Source of the DNA: Chondrinema litorale
Lineage (GTDB): Bacteria > Bacteroidota > Bacteroidia > Cytophagales > Flammeovirgaceae
Direction: 5' to 3'
DNA length: 64,000 nt
NCBI RefSeq assembly: GCF_026250525.1
Contig: NZ_CP111043.1
Location: forward strand, 620,001 to 684,000
Shown: positions 17,518-26,002 of the stretch, one piece after another
Numbering within the stretch: position 1 is the stretch's first letter
Layout: every line of letters begins with the position of its first letter
Program-made: the position numbers and the translations under genes
Notes under the pieces: model-generated
What the model saw: only the letters and a program-made list of their open reading frames with translations
What the model was told of the DNA's origin: nothing
Database searches by the model: none

Positions 17518-18822
17518 ATGTTTATTAGTTCATACGCTAAAAATTATTTACAAAGTTACATTTTTTATCTTTTTTGCCTCTTTTTCTTATTCATTTTTAA
17601 CAATTCTCAAGCTCAAGACACAAATAAAACCTATTTACTAAAAGCCGATAGAGTATTTGATGGAGAAGAAATGCACGAAAGTTGGGTAGTAGCTGTACAG
17701 GGAAATAAAATTATTTATACCGGTGCGGCTTCTGGATATAAAGCAAAAAAGGGAACGGAAGAAATTACCTTAACCGGCACTACCCTTTTACCCGGCATGA
17801 TCGAAGGGCACTCTCATTTATTCTTGCATCCTTATGACGAAGTTTCTTGGAACGATCAGGTACTCAAAGAATCATTTGCAGAGAGAGTAGCCAGAGCCAC
17901 AGTACATGCAAAAAACACGCTTGACGCAGGATTTACCACGGTAAGAGACTTAGGTTCAGAAGGTGCAGATTATATAGATGCTGGATTGAAAACTGCCATT
18001 GAAAAAGGCATTATCCCCGGCCCAAGAATGATTATAGCTACCAAAGCAATTGTAGCAACAGGCAGTTATGGCCCAAAAGGTTTTCATCCTTATGTAGATG
18101 TGCCACTTGGAGCAGAAGAAGCCAATGGTTACGACAATATTATTAAAGTTGTAAGAGATCAAATAGGTAAAGGCGCAGATGTAATTAAAGTTTATGCCGA
18201 TTATAGATGGGGAGCAAATGGAGAGGCAATGCCCACCTTTTTAGAAGAAGAAATGGCTTTGATGGTAAAAGTAGCTAATTCAAGCGGTAGAGATGTTGTT
18301 GCTCATGCTTCAACCGCAGAAGGTATGCGAAGAGCAATAATGGCAGGCGTAAAAACCATAGAACACGGTGATGGTGGTACAAAAGAAGTATTTGAATTAA
18401 TGAAAGAAAAAGGCGTAGCATTTTGCCCAACATTAGCTGCTGGTGATGCTATTCAACAATACAGAGGCTGGAAAAAAGGAACAGACCCAGATCCAGAAAG
18501 GATTGTAAACAAAAAGAAAACTTTTAAACTAGCACTAGATGCTGGTGTAACAATAGTAGCTGGTGGTGATGTTGGCGTTTTTACACATGGTGATAATGCT
18601 CGCGAACTAGAAATGATGGTAGAATATGGAATGGATGAAAAAGAAGTTCTCAAATCTGTTACTTCTGTAAATGCCAATGTATTTGGTTTGGAAAAACTCG
18701 GACATTTAAAATCAGAGATGCTGGCAGATATTATCGCTGTAGAAGGTAATCCAATAGATGATATTTCTACTCTTAGAAAAATAAAATTCGTAATGAAAGA
18801 CGGAGATATCTATAAAAAGTAA
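17518..18822 (+). CDS. Secreted metal-dependent amidohydrolase (second copy)
   Basis: 434 residues, signal peptide residues 1-33 ending 'NNSQAQ'. It has the same architecture as the gene at 12413: 'LLPGMIEGHSHLF' (metal histidines), '[14 protein letters not shown]', 'GADVIKVYADY', 'VVAHASTAEGM', 'TIEHGDGG', 'AGGDVGVFTHGDNA' and the terminal 'KIKFVMKDGDIYK'. The last aspartate sits in 'GGDVG' rather than 'GTDAG'. The paralogues probably act on different amide or lactam substrates in the periplasm. Followed by its own terminator. Confidence 0.9.
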   Translation: MFISSYAKNYLQSYIFYLFCLFFLFIFNNSQAQDTNKTYLLKADRVFDGEEMHESWVVAVQGNKIIYTGAASGYKAKKGTEEITLTGTTLLPGMIEGHSHLFLHPYDEVSWNDQVLKESFAERVARATVHAKNTLDAGFTTVRDLGSEGADYIDAGLKTAIEKGIIPGPRMIIATKAIVATGSYGPKGFHPYVDVPLGAEEANGYDNIIKVVRDQIGKGADVIKVYADYRWGANGEAMPTFLEEEMALMVKVANSSGRDVVAHASTAEGMRRAIMAGVKTIEHGDGGTKEVFELMKEKGVAFCPTLAAGDAIQQYRGWKKGTDPDPERIVNKKKTFKLALDAGVTIVAGGDVGVFTHGDNARELEMMVEYGMDEKEVLKSVTSVNANVFGLEKLGHLKSEMLADIIAVEGNPIDDISTLRKIKFVMKDGDIYKK

Positions 18823-18837
18823 TTTTACATTTTCTTG

Positions 18838-18871
18838 AACCTGCCAAATAAAATGGCAGGTTTACTTTTTT
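18838..18871 (+). terminator. Terminator after the second amidohydrolase
   Basis: 9-bp perfect stem (18838-18846 with 18854-18862), seven-base loop, then a T-rich tail, 16 bases after the stop at 18822. Confidence 0.85.
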
Positions 18872-18956
18872 AACAAGCCTTCTTTCTTTAAAAAGTCCAA
18901 AAAAAAGCGTATCATTAGATAGTGTTTAATTGAAAATGATATAAACTTTTGGATAT

Positions 18957-20948
18957 ATGGGTGTAAAAGGAGTAAGAGTTGCCCGCACACAAGAAGAGCT
19001 CAATGGTTTTACACGAAACTTATTAAAAGACGTTCAGGCACTTGAAAGAATGCTCAATGAAGACCTATTTGACACAGAAGAAATCAAAATAGGCGCTGAG
19101 CAGGAAATTTGCCTCATTGATGAAAACTTTAAGCCAGCTCCACGCTCAATGGAGATATTAAAGCAACTCAAAAATCCCAGTTTTACCACCGAACTTGCCA
19201 AGTTTAATCTGGAAGCCAACCTAAAGCCAGTTCCATTTAAAAATAATTGTTTCTCACGAATGGAAACAGAAATAAATGACCTGCTGGATATATTAAGAAA
19301 TACAGCCAAAGAAATGGACATCTCGCCTGTTCTTACTGGCATTTTACCCACTATAAGAAAGTTTGACTTAGAAGAGAGCAACCTCACTCCCATCGATCGC
19401 TATTATGCATTAATTGAAGCAATTGAAAAGTTACGAGGTAAAGTATATGAGTTAAGATTAGAAGGTGTAGACGAACTCAATATCAAACATCATTCAGCAT
19501 TAGTCGAAGCTTGCAACACGAGTTTTCAAGTACATTTACAAGTAACCCCAGACGATTTTGTAGAAAAGTACAATACTGCCATGGCAATTGCAGCTCCAGT
19601 AATGGCGATTAGCTCAAACTCTCCCATGCTGTTTGGCAAAAGACTTTGGAACGAAACCAGAATCGCGTTATTCCAACAATCAATAGATACTCGAGTTACA
19701 GGTGAACATCTTCGCTATACAAGTCCACGAGTTACTTTTGGAAACCACTGGCTAAAAAGCTCTATACTTGAACTGATAAGAGAAGACATTGTGCGTTTTA
19801 AAGTACTGCTGATGTCTGATGTGGAAGAAGATGTAAAGCGCTGTTTAGATGAAGGCATTACCCCAAAACTCATCGCACTAAATATTCATAATTCTACAGT
19901 TTATAGATGGAACCGTCCATGTTATGGCATTTCCCCAAATGGCAAACCTCACTTGCGAATTGAAAATAGAATTCTTCCTGCTGGCCCTTCTGTAATTGAT
20001 GAGGTGGCAAACTCGGCTTTTTGGCTTGGCTTAATGAATGGCCTTGCAGATGTGTATCCGAACCTCACCAAACGCATGGAGTTCGACGATGCTAAATCCA
20101 ACTTTATTAAAGCTGCCAAACTAGGCTTGGGTTCTAAGTTTTATTGGGTAGACCAAAAAATTATAAGCGATACAGAACTTATTGAGAAAGAGTTAATTCC
20201 TATCGCTAAAGAGGGCTTAACCAAAGCAGGCGTTGATAAATCTGAGATTAATAAATACCTAGATGTAATTGAAGAAAGAAACCAAACGCATAAAACTGGT
20301 TCTCGCTGGATATTAGAGTCTTATTCTAAATTGGTTAAAAACTCATCTAAAGAAGAAGCTACCACAGCTTTGGTTGCCAGTATGTTGCGTAATCAAAACA
20401 GCAGTAAACCAATAAGCAAATGGGATTTAGCCCATGCAGATGATATGAACGAATGGTCGCATTCTGCCTTTTTGGTTGAAGAGTTTATGACCACCGATTT
20501 ATTCACTGTAAGTAAAGATGATATACCTGAGTTTAGTGCAGATATGATGGACTGGCAACAACTCCGATACCTTCCAATAGAAAATGAAGAAGGTGATTTA
20601 ATTGGTTTAATCACGCATAGAGAGTTATTACGCTACTTTGCAGAGTGCTACAAAGATGGCATGAAAAACCCTAGAAAACTGGATGAAATTATGATTAAAG
20701 ACCCCATAACTATTCAGCCAGAACAAACCATTGTAGAAGCAATGGAAATTATGATGGAGCATTCTATCGGTTGCCTGCCTGTTGTAAACAATGGAAAACT
20801 GGTAGGCCTTATTACAGAAGCCAACTTTTTGAATATTACTGCCAGTCTGCTTAAAAGGCTTAAAAGAAAGAAAGCAAAGGCAATTCTTAAATTACCTGTT
20901 AAAGAAAAGCAAGCTCAAAAAGAGACAGAAGAAAAAGCTAGTGAATGA
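18957..20948 (+). CDS. Glutamate-cysteine ligase-like (GCS2) protein with C-terminal CBS pair
   Basis: 663 residues in two parts. Residues about 30-420 form a GCS2-type carboxylate-amine ligase domain: 'IGAEQEICLIDENFKP' is the metal/ATP-binding strand, followed by 'FQVHLQVTPDDF', 'NSPMLFGKRLWNETRIALFQQ' and 'RIENRILPAGPSVIDE'. Residues about 500-640 are two CBS motifs ('VEEFMTTDLFTVSKDD', 'IMIKDPITIQPEQTIVEAM', 'GCLPVVNNGKLVGLITE'), which usually bind adenine nucleotides. The tail is Lys/Glu-rich. The enzyme should join a carboxylate and an amine with ATP, with the CBS pair sensing energy state; the substrates are unknown. Confidence 0.88.
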   Translation: MGVKGVRVARTQEELNGFTRNLLKDVQALERMLNEDLFDTEEIKIGAEQEICLIDENFKPAPRSMEILKQLKNPSFTTELAKFNLEANLKPVPFKNNCFSRMETEINDLLDILRNTAKEMDISPVLTGILPTIRKFDLEESNLTPIDRYYALIEAIEKLRGKVYELRLEGVDELNIKHHSALVEACNTSFQVHLQVTPDDFVEKYNTAMAIAAPVMAISSNSPMLFGKRLWNETRIALFQQSIDTRVTGEHLRYTSPRVTFGNHWLKSSILELIREDIVRFKVLLMSDVEEDVKRCLDEGITPKLIALNIHNSTVYRWNRPCYGISPNGKPHLRIENRILPAGPSVIDEVANSAFWLGLMNGLADVYPNLTKRMEFDDAKSNFIKAAKLGLGSKFYWVDQKIISDTELIEKELIPIAKEGLTKAGVDKSEINKYLDVIEERNQTHKTGSRWILESYSKLVKNSSKEEATTALVASMLRNQNSSKPISKWDLAHADDMNEWSHSAFLVEEFMTTDLFTVSKDDIPEFSADMMDWQQLRYLPIENEEGDLIGLITHRELLRYFAECYKDGMKNPRKLDEIMIKDPITIQPEQTIVEAMEIMMEHSIGCLPVVNNGKLVGLITEANFLNITASLLKRLKRKKAKAILKLPVKEKQAQKETEEKASE

Positions 20949-20952
20949 GTTT

Positions 20953-21603
20953 TTAGGCTAACTGTTCTTTTAAATCGGTAAGCATATTCATGTAGTTAAT
21001 GTATGCATCATAGTTTGTTTTAAATGGAGATTTAAATATCAAATCTTCATTGTTATGAAGCATCCAATGAAAGTGCTCTGCTTGAGAAAACCATTCAATA
21101 TTACTCTTCAATATACTGCCACTGCTATGATGCAAATTAGCCAAATGTGAAATTTCTTTTAGAAAAGAAAGTGCATCCTCTTGAAGATGATTAATAGGCA
21201 TCGATTGTCTAAAATTCTTACTCATCTTCTTTTTTAAGAAACCAGTATTAACGTCATTACCATCAATTTCACTAGCAATTAACTGATTAAGAGAAATACA
21301 GCTTATCGCTACCTCTTCTATCATTTCACCATCATCACTGTTAATAATAAAGTGGTTGTCAAACCCAGGGCTTATTATTTCTTGATTTATAACATTTGTT
21401 TCTCCATTTACAGCAGAAACTGTTTTAATGGAAGGAAATTTCCAATCGCTAAAAACCCAACTTTTAATACCTTTGAGCTTCGTAATTATTTCGGTGAAGG
21501 GTAATTTGGTGGCCTCCAAAAAACTAGAAGTTACAACTACATTCACCGTAAATGAATGCGAAAGATTAAAGATAGCTTTTTGAATTTCTGGTAAAGCTCT
21601 CAA
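20953..21603 (-). CDS. Shortened GH57 alpha-amylase-like protein, possibly decaying
   Basis: From the TTG at 21601-21603 it gives 216 residues, but the same frame is open back to 21759 and the extra codons read as protein: 'LYIVIHQAPEP', 'SRIGHYHQYFSEKKFEKEANK'. This resembles the N-terminus of bacterial GH57 amylases (LYFxIHQ...F.IG..HYY). The C-terminus 'WFSQAEHFHWM' and 'NYDAYINYMNMLTDL' resembles the GH57 end (Q.SdhFyyM ... SPYDAFINYMNVLsDF). About 150-200 central residues, including the catalytic region, are missing, and the expected start codon is CTA. The family assignment is my inference by eye. The frame is co-directional with, and overlaps the end of, the AAC(3)-like gene. Confidence 0.55.
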   Translation of the reverse strand: MRALPEIQKAIFNLSHSFTVNVVVTSSFLEATKLPFTEIITKLKGIKSWVFSDWKFPSIKTVSAVNGETNVINQEIISPGFDNHFIINSDDGEMIEEVAISCISLNQLIASEIDGNDVNTGFLKKKMSKNFRQSMPINHLQEDALSFLKEISHLANLHHSSGSILKSNIEWFSQAEHFHWMLHNNEDLIFKSPFKTNYDAYINYMNMLTDLKEQLA

Positions 21604-21740
21604 TAACTTGTTAGCTTCTTTTTCAAACTTTTTTTCAGAAAAATACTGGTGATAATGACCAATTCTGCTAAATGGGTATACAGTTGGTTCTGGCGCTTGA
21701 TGAATTACTATATATAGATTTTTAATTATGCTAATGGTTT

Positions 21741-22517
21741 TTAGTTTACCTTGTCCAATTTATCTACAAAGTACAATGGATTTTCACGAAGCTTTAAGTA
21801 GGCCTTTTCCCAAAGAGCTACAGCATCAATTAAAAAAACCTCAGCAGAAAGTACTCTACCTTTTTTCAGTTCTCTTTTAGATAACAGATTCGCGACTCTG
21901 TCGTATCGTTGTTCGTAACCTTTAAAGTTATGTCGTCTAACTAGTTTATCCATTGCACTTCCATTACTAACAATTTTAAAGTTTACATAATCTTCAAAAA
22001 GGTAAGGAGGCTCCAGTAATTCTTCTACTGCATGCATGGAGGTATTGGGCTTTAACCCACAACCTATAAAGAGAATTTTACCACCATACTTTGGTAATAA
22101 CCTAAAAGGAGAGTTTTCTCCTACTGGTGTATTGTCAAGATGATGTTTTTCTAGCAACGCTTTTGCATCTCTTCCTATACCACATACTGAATGTGTGGGA
22201 GAAAGGCTTCTGTATGTACCTGGCATCGTTCTAAAATACTCAGATATTGCACCAACATTTGATGGAGTTTCTTGCCTGTCAAATACAGGGTTTTCTTTAT
22301 TTACTATATCGTAAGTAAGTGAAGGTACTAGCAGGGTTCCACCTTTACCTATTGCTTTAATAACGCCATCTATAACCGTTTTCGGATGCTGCGGTATTCT
22401 GCTCAAAGACTTAAGAGAAGCATGCAACATTACTATATCTCCTTCCTGAAGGCCAGTTAGTTTTAGTTGCATACTGATCTTTTCGGCTAGATCAACGGCT
22501 AATGTAGGAGTTAACAT
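21741..22517 (-). CDS. AAC(3)-family N-acetyltransferase
   Basis: 258 residues of the aminoglycoside 3-N-acetyltransferase family (Antibiotic_NAT). Visible motifs are 'GDIVMLHASLKSLSR' near the start, 'GGTLLVPSLTYD', 'GAISEYFRTMPGTYRSLSPTHSVCGIG' region with the conserved PTHS, and 'LFIGCGLKPNTSMHAVEE'. Members transfer acetyl from acetyl-CoA to amines; many chromosomal ones act on substrates other than antibiotics, so resistance should not be assumed. Its 3' end overlaps the open frame of the GH57-like gene, suggesting co-transcription. Confidence 0.88.
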   Translation of the reverse strand: MLTPTLAVDLAEKISMQLKLTGLQEGDIVMLHASLKSLSRIPQHPKTVIDGVIKAIGKGGTLLVPSLTYDIVNKENPVFDRQETPSNVGAISEYFRTMPGTYRSLSPTHSVCGIGRDAKALLEKHHLDNTPVGENSPFRLLPKYGGKILFIGCGLKPNTSMHAVEELLEPPYLFEDYVNFKIVSNGSAMDKLVRRHNFKGYEQRYDRVANLLSKRELKKGRVLSAEVFLIDAVALWEKAYLKLRENPLYFVDKLDKVN

Positions 22518-22864
22518 AGGAAATGAAACTAAATATGGTAGTAAAACACTTAAAAATTACCAGATCATCAGTTGATGAAACTTAATGCTAAATTCTTTTG
22601 TAAAAAAATTTCGCTGTTAATCTAAAAACAAAAAGGCAAAATACTAGAAAGTAAACACCTTATGCTTATAGAAATTTAAAACTTTTTACTTAAAAACCTT
22701 TAGATCACTATATATTTCTTTCGTAAATTAAAAAAAAATCTGGATAATTGGTATCAGTATCATTTATCCGTTCGTAAATAATTGAATATTTTAATTCTGC
22801 GAAAGTATTTTTTTAACTGACTATCTTTGAATTTACTTAGCACTTTAAGCATCATTTTCTAAAT
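22518..22864. other. Intergenic region between divergent AAC(3)-like and cyclase genes
   Basis: 347 AT-rich bases with no ORF of note. It must hold two outward promoters. A TATCTTTG at 22822-22829 matches the Bacteroidota -7 consensus TAnnTTTG for the rightward gene, 36 bases before its ATG. I see no hairpin or repeat of note. Confidence 0.5.
22822..22829 (+). promoter_or_regulatory. Putative Bacteroidota-type -7 box
   Basis: TATCTTTG fits the TAnnTTTG consensus of the primary sigma factor of Bacteroidota. No good -33 TTTG is found at the usual distance, so the call is tentative. Confidence 0.35.
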
Positions 22865-23950
22865 ATGAATAAAAATTTCACAATCCTATATGTTGATGAC
22901 GAACAGCAAAACTTAATTAGTTTTAAAGCTGCGTTTAGAAGAGAGTATAAGGTCTTAACTGCTTTGAGTGGACAGGATGCTATTGAAGTCCTTAAAGAAA
23001 ATGACGTACAGTTAATTATTAGTGACCAGCGCATGCCCGAAATGACAGGTGTTGAGTTTCTAGAAAATATTCTGCCTGTTTATCCTGATGCAATCAGAAT
23101 GATATTAACCGGCTTTAGCGATGTTGAAGCAATTATAGATGCTATTAACAAAGGCAAAGTTTTCAGGTACATTACAAAACCTTGGGATGAAAACGAGTTG
23201 CGCATGACCATAGAAAATGCCAAAACGCTATTTCATTTACAGGTAAAAAATAAATCTTTGGTAGACCAGCTTCAAATTAAAGTGCAGGAGCAGGAAAAAA
23301 CCCTGAAGCTTTTTATGAAATATGTGCCAGAACCGGTTGTACAAAAAGCCCTTAGCGATACTGGTGACTCCATATTTGAAGGCGAAGTGAGAAACATTAC
23401 TGTATTGTTTTGCGACATAAGAGGCTTTACCAGTATGAGCGAAGACATGACACCGAAAGAAGTCGTTTCTTTCCTCAACCACTATTACTCTATTATGAGT
23501 GATGTTATAAAAAGGCACAATGGGGTGGTTAACCAGTTTGTTGGTGACGAAATCTTCTCTGTTTTTGGTGCTCCGGTTGCTTACCCGAACAATGAGGAAA
23601 ATGCTGTTTTTTGTGCTATTGAAATGATGAAGAAGCTAGAAAGCCTAAATGAATTGTACAAAGATAAACTACCTACTGCAGTAGGTATGGGCATTGGTAT
23701 TAACTCAGGTGAAGTTGTAGCAGGGAATCTTGGTTCTGAAGATAAGATAGAATACTCGGTAACTGGCGATACTGTAAACACCGGTAAAAGAATTGAAATG
23801 CTTACCAAAGACACACCTAACACCATTTTGATAAGCGATACAGTATTTGAGAAAACAAAAGAAATAGTAACCACAAAAGAGTGGGAACCTGTAGCTGTAA
23901 AAGGCAAAAAAGAAAAAATTGTAGTTTACCAAGTCTTAAATAAAATATAA
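22865..23950 (+). CDS. Response regulator with class III adenylate/guanylate cyclase output
   Basis: 361 residues. A receiver domain (1-125) has the acidic pair DD11-12, phosphoacceptor D54 in 'LIISDQRMPEM' and 'YITKPWD'. A short coiled coil (about 130-150) leads to a class III nucleotidyl cyclase domain (about 175-355) with metal aspartates in 'VLFCDIRGFTS' and 'FVGDEIFSVFG', and 'GIGINSGEVVAGNLGS' and 'VTGDTVNTGKRIE'. The residue before F-x-G-D is Gln rather than the Lys usual in adenylate cyclases, so substrate choice is open. It should turn a phosphorelay signal into cAMP or a related nucleotide. No partner kinase is adjacent; two kinases lie elsewhere in the window. Confidence 0.92.
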   Translation: MNKNFTILYVDDEQQNLISFKAAFRREYKVLTALSGQDAIEVLKENDVQLIISDQRMPEMTGVEFLENILPVYPDAIRMILTGFSDVEAIIDAINKGKVFRYITKPWDENELRMTIENAKTLFHLQVKNKSLVDQLQIKVQEQEKTLKLFMKYVPEPVVQKALSDTGDSIFEGEVRNITVLFCDIRGFTSMSEDMTPKEVVSFLNHYYSIMSDVIKRHNGVVNQFVGDEIFSVFGAPVAYPNNEENAVFCAIEMMKKLESLNELYKDKLPTAVGMGIGINSGEVVAGNLGSEDKIEYSVTGDTVNTGKRIEMLTKDTPNTILISDTVFEKTKEIVTTKEWEPVAVKGKKEKIVVYQVLNKI

Positions 23951-24065
23951 TTTACGCACTAATTTTTTAAAAGAATTTTGCTCTAACAAGGTACTATTAT
24001 AAAGTTGATCGAGTTGATAATTTAATAAATCTGCTTAGAAACTTTTTAAACTAATTAGCCTTGTT

Positions 24066-24671
24066 ATGGTGTTAAATTTTTTATTTTCTATCCTACTCAC
24101 TTTTAATTCTCTTACAACAACAGATCGTGTTTATTGGCTTGAGGGAGCTGTTACTTTAAAAAACAATATGTCTCTTACTGGCGAAATCAGTTTTAACGAA
24201 GCCCACACTGAGATCAAATACAAATCTGCACTTTATGAGAAAACCTTTAAGTTAAATGAGCTAGCAGCTTTTACTTTTACTGATTATGAATTAGGAATAG
24301 AGAGGTATTTTATTACAGAAACAGAAGAAGAAACAACAGCACTGTACGAAATAATTGTAGAGGGAAGATTGCCTGTTTATAGAAAATTAAAAGAAGAATT
24401 AAACAACCCTTTTAGTAATTCTCTTACTGAAGAAGATTACAATTTTTATATAAAAAAGGAAAATGAACTGGTAAAGATCAGCGATTTTGAAACTCAAATT
24501 CTTCCTAAAATTACTTGGGAGTTTCCTTTAGAAATAAGAGATTTTGTATACACATATAACCTCAAATTAAAAATTACTGGCCATATCGTGTTGATAATGC
24601 AGCATTACAATGCTTTAACTTCACCAGATATTGATCATTCTCGTGTACAAAAACTGCTTTCAACTAGATAG
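24066..24671 (+). CDS. Secreted protein of an uncharacterised paralogous family (copy 1)
   Basis: 201 residues, signal peptide about 1-18. It shares a layout with the two tandem genes at 48588 and 49349: an opening 'W..G.v.L..n.sl.GEIS(F/Y)N' strand, a 'YEIIVEGRLPVYRK' segment, then 'YNFYIKKENELVKISDFETQILPKI' and a C-terminal helix with 'I..hYNAL'. The pattern 'surface strand, then a short membrane-facing phrase about the polymer' occurs in no family I can name. It is probably periplasmic. Its stop codon is in the loop of its own terminator. Confidence 0.75.
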   Translation: MVLNFLFSILLTFNSLTTTDRVYWLEGAVTLKNNMSLTGEISFNEAHTEIKYKSALYEKTFKLNELAAFTFTDYELGIERYFITETEEETTALYEIIVEGRLPVYRKLKEELNNPFSNSLTEEDYNFYIKKENELVKISDFETQILPKITWEFPLEIRDFVYTYNLKLKITGHIVLIMQHYNALTSPDIDHSRVQKLLSTR

Positions 24672-24690
24672 TTGAAAGCAGTTTTATTTA
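24651..24690. terminator. Strong terminator overlapping the 3' end of the 24066 gene
   Basis: A 15-bp perfect stem (24651-24665 with 24670-24684) and a four-base loop that contains the first bases of the stop codon TAG (24669-24671). T-runs flank it on both strands, so it can also stop transcripts of the convergent gene that ends at 24713. Confidence 0.9.
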
Positions 24691-24712
24691 TAAATATCTT
24701 AGATTAAAATGC

Positions 24713-25756
24713 TTAGTTTTTCTTAGGTGGTGGAGTTAAAAACAGAGTAATACCTCCATACATACCACCAGGAATCTGCGATTTTACAATTGTATCGCGG
24801 TTGCTTCCAGAGAAATATCTATTAAAGTCAAAGCCAATATTTTTTCGGTAGCCTGCATCTACACTCATCCAAAGTATAGAAAATATTTGTCGTTGGTACG
24901 ATAATCCGAATTTAAGTTCAGATACCTCCATTCTTAAGTCTTCTACCCTATTTGCACTTAGCTCAACATCTGGTATATAGTATCTGCTACCATCAAGTTC
25001 CGAAACTAAAACGGCTAAAGACTTTGCATTAAAGTTATATCTCAAAGCAGCTCTTTTAGGTAGCAGAGCTTCTATTCCCCACTTTTCATTAAAGTTGTGG
25101 TTATAAAGCATTACCGGATATACCGATTTCACATTTAAAGAATTGCTATAATTTACTCCAAAACCCATTTCAGTATTCTCATTTTTTCTAATACCGAACA
25201 AGGCAGATACACTCCAATTTAGAAAATTACTATTGGTTTCACTTAGCTTTTTAAATGCGCCACTATAATTTATGGCACCTCTTACTACAACATATTTATT
25301 TCCTCTGAATGGCTTTAACATTATGAGATCTGTACCCATAACCTTCATATTCAGATTATTAATATTTTTATACAGACTGTATTCCAGTTCCTCAGGGTCA
25401 TCAAACTTTATTTCTTCCTTTTGGTATTTAAAGCCAATTACTGCTTTAAATCCATCAGAATTCCACAAAGGTGCTCGAAGCTTAGCTTTTAACACACTCT
25501 GGTGCTCAACATCAGACGAAGCATCACCAATTTCATCTTCTGGGGAGTCTGAAGCCAAATGATACTCCGGAATAATAGAACGCTCAAAAGAAATACCTCT
25601 ACTAGGCGCCATACCCTTTAAACCGGTCTGGCAAAAATCTCTCTGCAACCAATTTACAGTACTTTGTTGTGCTTTCAGCGTCAAATGAGCCAAAAGAGCA
25701 AGTAAACAACAAAATGTGTACTTGTGAATAGTGTTATCAGATTGTTTCTTTCCCAT
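24713..25756 (-). CDS. Probable outer-membrane beta-barrel protein of unknown function
   Basis: 347 residues, signal peptide residues 1-29 ending 'TLKAQ'. The mature part is a series of alternating hydrophobic/polar strands with aromatic girdles ('FGIRKNENTEMGFGVNYSNSL', 'RYNFNAKSLAVLVSELDGSRYYI', 'LKFGLSYQRQIFSILWMSVDAGYRKNIGF'), typical of small outer-membrane barrels of Bacteroidota such as those under DUF6268. I do not assign the family with certainty. It stands alone and is convergent with the 24066 gene. Confidence 0.68.
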   Translation of the reverse strand: MGKKQSDNTIHKYTFCCLLALLAHLTLKAQQSTVNWLQRDFCQTGLKGMAPSRGISFERSIIPEYHLASDSPEDEIGDASSDVEHQSVLKAKLRAPLWNSDGFKAVIGFKYQKEEIKFDDPEELEYSLYKNINNLNMKVMGTDLIMLKPFRGNKYVVVRGAINYSGAFKKLSETNSNFLNWSVSALFGIRKNENTEMGFGVNYSNSLNVKSVYPVMLYNHNFNEKWGIEALLPKRAALRYNFNAKSLAVLVSELDGSRYYIPDVELSANRVEDLRMEVSELKFGLSYQRQIFSILWMSVDAGYRKNIGFDFNRYFSGSNRDTIVKSQIPGGMYGGITLFLTPPPKKN

Positions 25757-26002
25757 ATTAAAATATATAAGCTGTAGTTGTGTGGTTATTTTTTACTGAA
25801 TGCTTTCTAAATTTGCCTAACATGCTTCTTAAAATAAAAGGTTCATAAAAAACTGCAGCGAAAGTTTATTTAAATGTTAAAAAACTAAAAATTGATGTGA
25901 GATTTAACCTTGAATAGCCTATAAATTTAAGAATTATTCTTGATAATGTTAACAAAATTTCTCACTTCACCAAATTAAAATAAAAAACTAACTGAAATTT
26001 TA

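Noticed and set aside
21741..22517. AAC(3)-like gene as an antibiotic-resistance determinant
   Set aside because: The family has many chromosomal members with other substrates, and there is no mobile element or resistance neighbour.
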